NCBI RefSeq assembly: GCF_033118175.1
Contig: NC_083695.1
Location: forward strand, 33,559,607-33,623,606
DNA: 64,000 nucleotides
Direction: 5' to 3'
Origin: Dama dama
Lineage: Eukaryota > Chordata > Mammalia > Artiodactyla > Cervidae
Of the stretch, positions 58,227 to 64,000 are shown in pieces. The position numbers and the translations under genes are program-made. The notes under the pieces were generated by a model, which was given only the letters and a program-made list of their open reading frames with translations, was not told the DNA's origin and did not search any database. How positions within the stretch are numbered: position 1 is the stretch's first letter; the number at the start of each line of letters is the position of its first letter.

Positions 58227-60401
58227 GAACTCCAGAGTAAGATTGTTGCAGAAAAGAAAGAGAAGGGGAAAGGGAAGAGAATCGAAGGACTGTAATCCCT
58301 GGTGAGTTTGAACCAGGAACTTTTTGCTAAACAGTGGAATTGATGGCACTACAGAGATACTGAAAGACAGATCATAAACTTGCTTGGTCAGCATGGAATC
58401 AAATGGAAGGAGTTATATGAATCAACTGTTTAATAGCACCATGCTGGTGCATCTGTCTTACAATAGAGATGGTCTTGTTAGTTTGAAAAGTAAAAAATTC
58501 ATTGATTAAAATCCCCTACTTCCATCTCTATACCTGGGAAAGCATACTCCTTTGGCTTGAACATGAATGAGAGGCAGTAACAACGTTTGCATGTATTATG
58601 TAGTTTCTTTTTCTGTGCTTCATTGCCTGATTAATGTATCTCCTTTCTGATCGACACATTTTATCTTTAGATGGTTAATATATTTCTCCTATTACTTTTC
58701 AAGTTTTGCTGGCTTAAAAGCATTTCTTTCTTTTGTGAATTTGCATAACTGTATTCCAGTCCCAAGTTTAAGTTCTTAGATAAATGATGATTCACCTACC
58801 ATGTGGCGATATTACATATCCCAATACCAGAGTGCCATGAATTCTTATTAGCCACATAAGAGGTACATGACTACATCATTGATGTATAATTTTAAAATGA
58901 CTACCCCAAATGTCCATAAATTAAATTCATAGTTCCATCTCAAGGGTTTAGTGACAGTGACAAATACCTCTGACCTCTACAAGCATACCTCCTTGTTCTG
59001 TTTGTAAATCTTGAACACTTTCTTATGTGTCACTAGCCAGCCCTGATGGAACTGCCCTTTCCACATTCTCCCGTAAACGCCTAAGCGCTATGATTGTACC
59101 CTTGAAAATGGAGACAATTCTATGATCTCTAAGCATGATTTCCTAATTTCCCAGGTCAGTAGAAAATTTCTTCCTGTTGTCCTGCTGTGCTTTGTCACAG
59201 CAGGTCTGCCTTTTCCTTTGGAACCCTCTTTGTCACTGCCATAGTAACAAATGGAAACATTGAGAACATTTTGTGACAGGCACTGTCATTGTTCCCAGTG
59301 AAATCTCTTCCCCTGTGTCTTCCCAGTAAATGAAACTGAGAAGAAAAATCATAACAAATAACATGAAAGGGGACCTAATCAATATGTTCCCAGTGGGCTG
59401 TCAATACCAGCTTGTGTTAATCTAATATGATTTAGTCATATGTTTCATGGCAGCTGTAGGAATATGGACTAGATCTGCTAATCATTTTTAGACTGAGTAC
59501 ACCTTTGACAGATTATACCCAGGCACATATATATTAATATAAAATAACTCTCAGATAAAAGACTAGAGACCTCACTCAAGGGTCAGCATTCTTAGGATTT
59601 CAAAAGCTTCATTAAATAATGATTAAAAGCCATATATAGCTTAGAACAGTTTATTTTGAATGATAGTAGAGTAACTGTGCTGCCTTTAATATTTTTATTT
59701 TCAAATTTCTCATGACAGCTTTTGCAAGGAAAATGCATTTTCCTAAAAGATACTACCTACAAATGACTTTTAAAGCTACTTAGCAATCACACTGTAAATA
59801 ATTATCCTATTTCTCATCTAATAAAAAGGAGCATTAACTTCACTTTCTAATTTATGTTCAGAAAAGATGTTTTGTTTTTTAAAAAAGATTTGAGTTTCTA
59901 GAGCAGAGATACTACTTCCTTTTCAAGTAGTACCTGTCTATATTGCTGAAAACCATAGAGAATCTAAATTATGTTTATATTTTCTATTCTCACCTTGCTT
60001 TTTATTCCCAAACATTTGTATTAATAGCTTACTGTCCCATTTTTCTAAATTGCCACTTGATTGTGCTACGCAAAGAAGTGGTACAGAATTCTTATTTTTT
60101 TTTCTGCACCACCCCCTTCCTCAGAGGTCTAGAAAATAGCTTGGTGCATGTTGAATATATCATTTCTCACACTTCTTTACTCAAAAACCAAAACCTTCAT
60201 ATGACCCACTGTATGCAGAAGATTTACTTGTGCATGGTAACCGAGAAGATTGCTGCATATTCCTACCATGTCCCACAGCAACAACAATCCCTTCTCTGTC
60301 TTCTACTTCTAGCAGGACATCTTTGGTGTTTAATTTCTTAAGCAGTTTCCCTTAAAACCATTAAATGAGGTATAGAATACACTTGGCCATTTGCTGTTAA
60401 A
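58227..60401. other. Unique intron, 2.2 kb
   Basis: No young repeat apart from the flanking ones. The 132-codon plus frame at 59943-60341 is hydrophobic and low in similarity to anything I know, and it is probably chance. Confidence 0.5.
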
Positions 60402-60460
60402 TTGCTCAGTCGTGTCTGATTCTTTGTGGTGCCATCAATGGCAGCACACCAGACTTGGTC
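60402..60460 (-). mobile_element. Very short BovB-like 3' end fragment, antisense
   Basis: attgctcagtcgtgtctgat and agcacaccagacttggtc match the terminal BovB sequence read in reverse. Only about 60 bases are recognisable. Confidence 0.65.
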
Positions 60461-60934
60461 ATTAGGAATTTGAAATACAACACAGACATCAACTCAAGTT
60501 CATGCAAGGGAGAAGGGAAAAGAGATTCACACCTTGCACAGTCCTGGGATTCTTCATGACATGCTATGCTGATGTTTCACACCTAGAGATTTCAATAAGC
60601 TGACTTTGGACCAGGACCAAATTTCATGAACCTGGCCAAAGATTATTTAAGCCTTTGCTTGTCTAAAGAGGCAAAGATGATCCTCAAGCCTTGACAAAAA
60701 AGAGAAGTAACTTTCATTCACATGGGATACAGGACGATTTTAGGATAAAGTCTGAAATTTTTCACCATTAGAAATGTTCCCTCAAAGATATAGTATTTTG
60801 GATGGCCTCCATCTAGAAGCAATTGTTAATAGACAATGGAATTCAAAGGACTTTGTCTTCTGGAGATTTGGATAATTTAGAGACAGGCTGAGCCATGTAG
60901 GCTATCAGATCCTGAAACTTATATATGAACCTTG

Positions 60935-61141
60935 TTATTGTTTAGTTGCTAAGTCGTGTCCAACTCTTTCGTGACTCCAAAAAGAGCCTGACAGGCTTCT
61001 CTCTCTGTGAGATTTCCTAGGCAGGAATACTGGAGTTGATTGCCATTTCCTTCTCCAGGGTATCTTTTATGACCCAGGGATCAAACCCACATCTCCTGCA
61101 TTGCAGGTGGATTCTTTACCACTGAGTCACCTGGGAAGCCC
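60935..61141 (-). mobile_element. Bov-tA SINE, antisense
   Basis: gtttagttgctaagtcgtgt, gccatttccttctccagggt, gcattgcaggtggattcttt and the reversed head cacctgggaagcc. More diverged than the other copies. Confidence 0.92.
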
Positions 61142-61437
61142 AAAGATCAACCTTACATTTCCTGTATTTGAAGGCTATTGAGAAATGCTTATTCTAAGGA
61201 AACAACATTGGTATTTATAAGATTTCATTTGGTAGAAGAGGGCAGAAGAAATATCATAAGCAAAACTTTCTGAAGTTGATTTTCTTAGAAGTGTGACATG
61301 ACAAAATATATGTGTGTAAGTTTTCCAGCCTTTAACGTTTGTGAGTCAGATAGAACTAATTTGAATCCAGTAGCAGTTCATGCTGCTATTACATGGATTT
61401 GGTCAATTTTACCTACCTTATCTGTCTGATTCATACA

Positions 61438-61571
61438 GCCAGTATCAGTTAGGTTTTGCTGCGTAGCACACCATCCTCAAAACTTAATGATCTGAAAGAG
61501 CAACCATTGATTTAGCTCCACAAATCTGTGAATTGGGCCCAGGCTCAACTGGGCAGTTCCTCTAGTCTCAG
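61438..61571. repeat. Old interspersed repeat, family not named
   Basis: agttaggttttgctgcgtag, aaaacttaatgatctgaaag and tgggcccaggctcaactggg form a phrase common in mammalian genomes. Similar wording occurs near 25690-25800. I cannot assign the family from sequence alone. Confidence 0.5.
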
Positions 61572-61685
61572 AGGTTCAAGAGATTAAGTAATTTGCCCAA
61601 GGTCACAGTGAAAGCCAGGATTTGAACTTAAAGTTTGACTGCAAAGTTCTTAACTCTGATCATTTTGTTATACTCCATTCCATTA
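61572..61685 (+). mobile_element. MIR SINE fragment
   Basis: aagtaatttgcccaaggtca, caggatttgaacttaaagtt and cttaactctgatcattttgt match the MIR core and 3' half. Confidence 0.85.
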
Positions 61686-62029
61686 GTATATGCTCTTGTC
61701 TTCCCCTCCAAATGAGGAGAAATATCCAAAGTGCCTTTGTAACCACTAGTCTGTAGACTGGGGCCAGTCTACAGAGATTTCATCAGTCAATAGCAAAATG
61801 AAAAAACAGGTAGGAGCAGCATAGTAAGTTTTCACAAAGCTAAATATATTCAATTGGAAATCTTGTCTCAGCGATGTTTGAATTTGTTACCATGTGCCTT
61901 TATTGGCTTTGTTATTAGTATAATCAAAATAAATGAAGTCACATGTTGGTAGTACTGATGCTTAGCCTGGTCGACCTTGTGACTTAGCCAAGTCTTAGCA
62001 TGGTGTGTGAGTTATTGGAAACAACGCCC

Positions 62030-62064
62030 GTCGCTTCTTGGCCTTTTGGCTAAGATCACGTGTA
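62030..62064 (+). ncRNA. U2 snRNA 5'-end fragment, tailless retroinsertion with short target-site duplication
   Basis: About 35 bases correspond to the first 35 nucleotides of U2 snRNA: tcgcttct, ggccttttggctaagatca, then gtgta. Three differences from the U2 sequence I know are visible: the first base, T for C in the first loop, and C for A near the end. This includes the 5' stem-loop but not the branch-point-recognition segment. gaaacaacg is present before (62018-62026) and directly after (62065-62073), and the match extends to 12 bases with one mismatch. There is no A tail. It is an inert remnant of a truncated snRNA copied into the genome. Confidence 0.88.
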
Positions 62065-62076
62065 GAAACAACGTCC

Positions 62077-64000
62077 AAACTACATGAAAATTTGGTCTAA
62101 CCTCTGTTGTCAAATGGCTGTTTACTGTCAACAGAGGTGTGAATAAAACAAACAAAAATTTCTCGACATGATCATTAAATTCACAGCTATTATCCCATCA
62201 GATATGAGTTCCCAAACCTGGGGTATGAACACAGGTTCTTAGCTTATTTTTCACTTAATTATCTAGTTTACATTGACATTTTATGAAGTTAAGATATGTA
62301 CGTTTTATTTCTAGCCCATGAAATAAATGGCAAATTAAAACCAGTCTCTGTCATCAAGTGCTCTTAGAATTTTAAAACCACCCTGCTGTGAAGAATTGTC
62401 AGTTGATCAAATACAGGTTTTTGAATTGAGTTAAATAGTAACAAAATTACTTATCTTGCATACAAATTAAAGCATAAATAATCTTACTATCATCTCCTTA
62501 TTGCCACAGCTATGACTTTGTCCTGATGGGTCTTTTTGTTTTTAATTATTATTGCTCAAGATGTTAGTGCTGAAAGGGAGTGTTTTTTTAAATCATGTTT
62601 CCTGGTTTTCAGACTGTTTTCAATAGTGAAACCATGTTCAAATGAGGTCTTATCTGAATCAAAATGAGATTAGGTTAAACAAATCCCTCATTTGACCTTA
62701 TCCGCATTTTATTTAGCAGTTCATAAAAGAGTTCCCTTGAATGGGTTGATATTAGTTATGAAAACCTAACATGATCTGTTAGAAAGCCCCCATTTGATGG
62801 ATGAGGAAAGTGAGACCAAAGAAAGGGAGTTAATTGCAAATATGCAAGACCAGAAGCTAGATCTCCTAACTCATTAATTCATGATCCAATAATTACATAT
62901 GTTCATAAGCCAAATGAAAGTTGTCAGTTAAGTAGGCCTTTTGGAGATATATAGGTCAAGAGTCAATACCCCAAATGGATAGAAGCCTTTGATGTAGTTT
63001 TTTTTGTTTTGTTTTTGGCATGTGAATATCCAAGATGTTAAAGCTTTCACAATAAACAGAAGCATGTGCTAAACTTTTATTTTGGGAACCACATCAGGAG
63101 CTCACAGGTTAGGTTTAGAAGTCAGATTCTAATCTCATCATGTACATTTTTGTTACATAAGGAAGGAGTAGTGATCATTACAGCAGTATTTTGAAAGGGT
63201 TTGTGGTGTAAGGGCACCTTATCCATACAAGTAAAACATACAACTTTCTGGTACTCTTTAGGAGCTTCTTTTCTGAATTAGGAGCATTGAAAGGTTTTCT
63301 TGGTTTGGGATTTTTTTTTTTAATAATTCAAAAGTAATATCCCACGCCATGTTAATAGAGTTTGACAAGTTTCCATTTTCAGACACCAGAGAGAGGAAGT
63401 AAGTTATCCTCATTGTCACAGCACTGATCACTGCCTGTGTGTTATACCACACTGCTCAGTAGCTGTCTTTGTGTGGGAGAACGTATTGTGCTGAGTGATC
63501 ATAAAGGAACCTTCGCTCTGAATTGACTTCCTGTCCATGTCAGTCACTGCACCATCTGACACCACTTAGGCTTTGGTTTTCATTATGCAAATATCTGCTA
63601 GGTCAGACCTTACCCTGACAGGCACAGTAGCTTTTAAAGTTATTTCAAAACTTAATGTTTGTTGATTTCCTTTTTCCAGAAAAATCTGTGTTTTTTAGCA
63701 TATGAGTCACAAGTTGTTGTTTAAGTTCATGACTAGCTAGTAGTCAATATGAAGTCAAAACAAAATTTTACTAACTAAACTACATAGAAAATGAAAGAAA
63801 AAAAAAGCTTATGTCTCAGGCTTTTTCAGCAGGGGGAAACCATTACTTTGTCACATCTGGGTAGTCTAAGCCAGCCAAATTGAAGTGGGAATTTCCTGCC
63901 ATATGTTAGTTCTTTGAGCAACCTGTGAACATCTAAAAGAGGGTATATGAGTTCTTGTTTGGTAGAGCTGTAGCCACTGTGGAGGCTTGCTCCTAATAGG
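62077..64000. other. Unique intron to the window end
   Basis: Contains one MIR-like fragment (62795-62885), T runs near 63000 and 63310, and no exon. The last ADK coding exon is not reached. Confidence 0.55.
62795..62885 (+). mobile_element. MIR-like fragment
   Basis: gatggatgaggaaagtgaga, then a divergent stretch with agaagctagatctcctaact, fits the MIR core; little else remains. Confidence 0.55.

Larger units (their letters stand above)
54150..64000 (+). other. ADK: ADK intron downstream of the catalytic exon (5' part)
   Basis: This intron begins with the donor gtacag. The last ADK coding segment (FLSQLV through the C-terminal PDFH) is not found before the window ends, so the intron is longer than 9.8 kb. 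It contains Bov-tA, BovB, Bov-A2 and MIR copies and the two snRNA-derived insertions. Confidence 0.85.

Noticed and set aside
59943..60341. 132-codon plus-strand frame
   Set aside because: No recognisable domain, AT-driven hydrophobic composition, no splice or promoter context.
1..64000. CRISPR arrays, bacterial operons, plasmid or phage modules
   Set aside because: No regularly spaced repeats with unique spacers, no dense coding, no ribosome-binding sites; the composition and repeats are those of a mammalian intron.
1..64000. Endogenous retrovirus provirus
   Set aside because: No paired long terminal repeats and no gag, pol or env-like frames were seen; the reverse-transcriptase motifs present are of the BovB (RTE) type.

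Overview
The window is intronic mammalian DNA from a bovid (cattle, sheep, goat or a close relative). The evidence is the repeat content: RTE-type BovB LINEs, the BovB-tailed tRNA SINE Bov-tA, dimeric Bov-A2, and many CHR-type tRNA-Glu SINEs. This mix is found in ruminants. Older mammalian layers (MIR, L1M/HAL1-like LINEs, MER20-like and other hAT elements, one Tigger element) lie beneath them. Nothing bacterial, phage-like or CRISPR-like was seen.

Host gene. The only spliced exon I can support is 87 bp at 54063-54149, plus strand. It encodes the adenosine kinase (ADK) segment with the PfkB signature DTNGAGD, whose last Asp is the catalytic base. It has an AG acceptor, a GT donor and phase 1 at both ends. 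The window is therefore about 54 kb of the preceding ADK intron, this exon, and about 10 kb of the next intron. The last coding exon and the earlier exons are not here. ADK is a very long gene made mostly of introns, which fits.

Layout. 1-9830: L1-rich, largely one old antisense L1 cut up by SINEs. 9831-13765: a BovB nested in a Bov-tA, then MIR, MER20-like and other DNA-transposon remnants. 13766-19965: mostly unique AT-rich intron. 19966-25610: antisense L1M split by a 1.7 kb BovB with target-site duplication, then SINEs and a HAL1/L1 fossil. 25611-37756: mostly unique intron with scattered SINEs and a (TG)31 tract. 37757-39577: antisense BovB carrying an EIF1 retrocopy with an intact 113-codon frame. 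39578-49965: L1 pieces, a second large BovB, SINEs. 49966-53084: a Tigger DNA transposon carrying a full-length RPL7 retrocopy with an intact 248-codon frame. 53085-64000: SINEs, the ADK exon, another BovB, Bov-A2, MIRs, and two tiny insertions made from the 5' ends of U6 and U2 snRNA.

How it fits together. The genes here do not form a system. ADK is the resident gene, and nearly everything else was inserted by LINE machinery: SINEs, two mRNA retrocopies and two snRNA fragments, most with readable target-site duplications. The most unusual items are the two snRNA 5'-end insertions within 7 kb of each other and the young RPL7 copy whose 5' end is the TOP tract of the mRNA. I did not find convincing evidence of a previously undescribed biological system.
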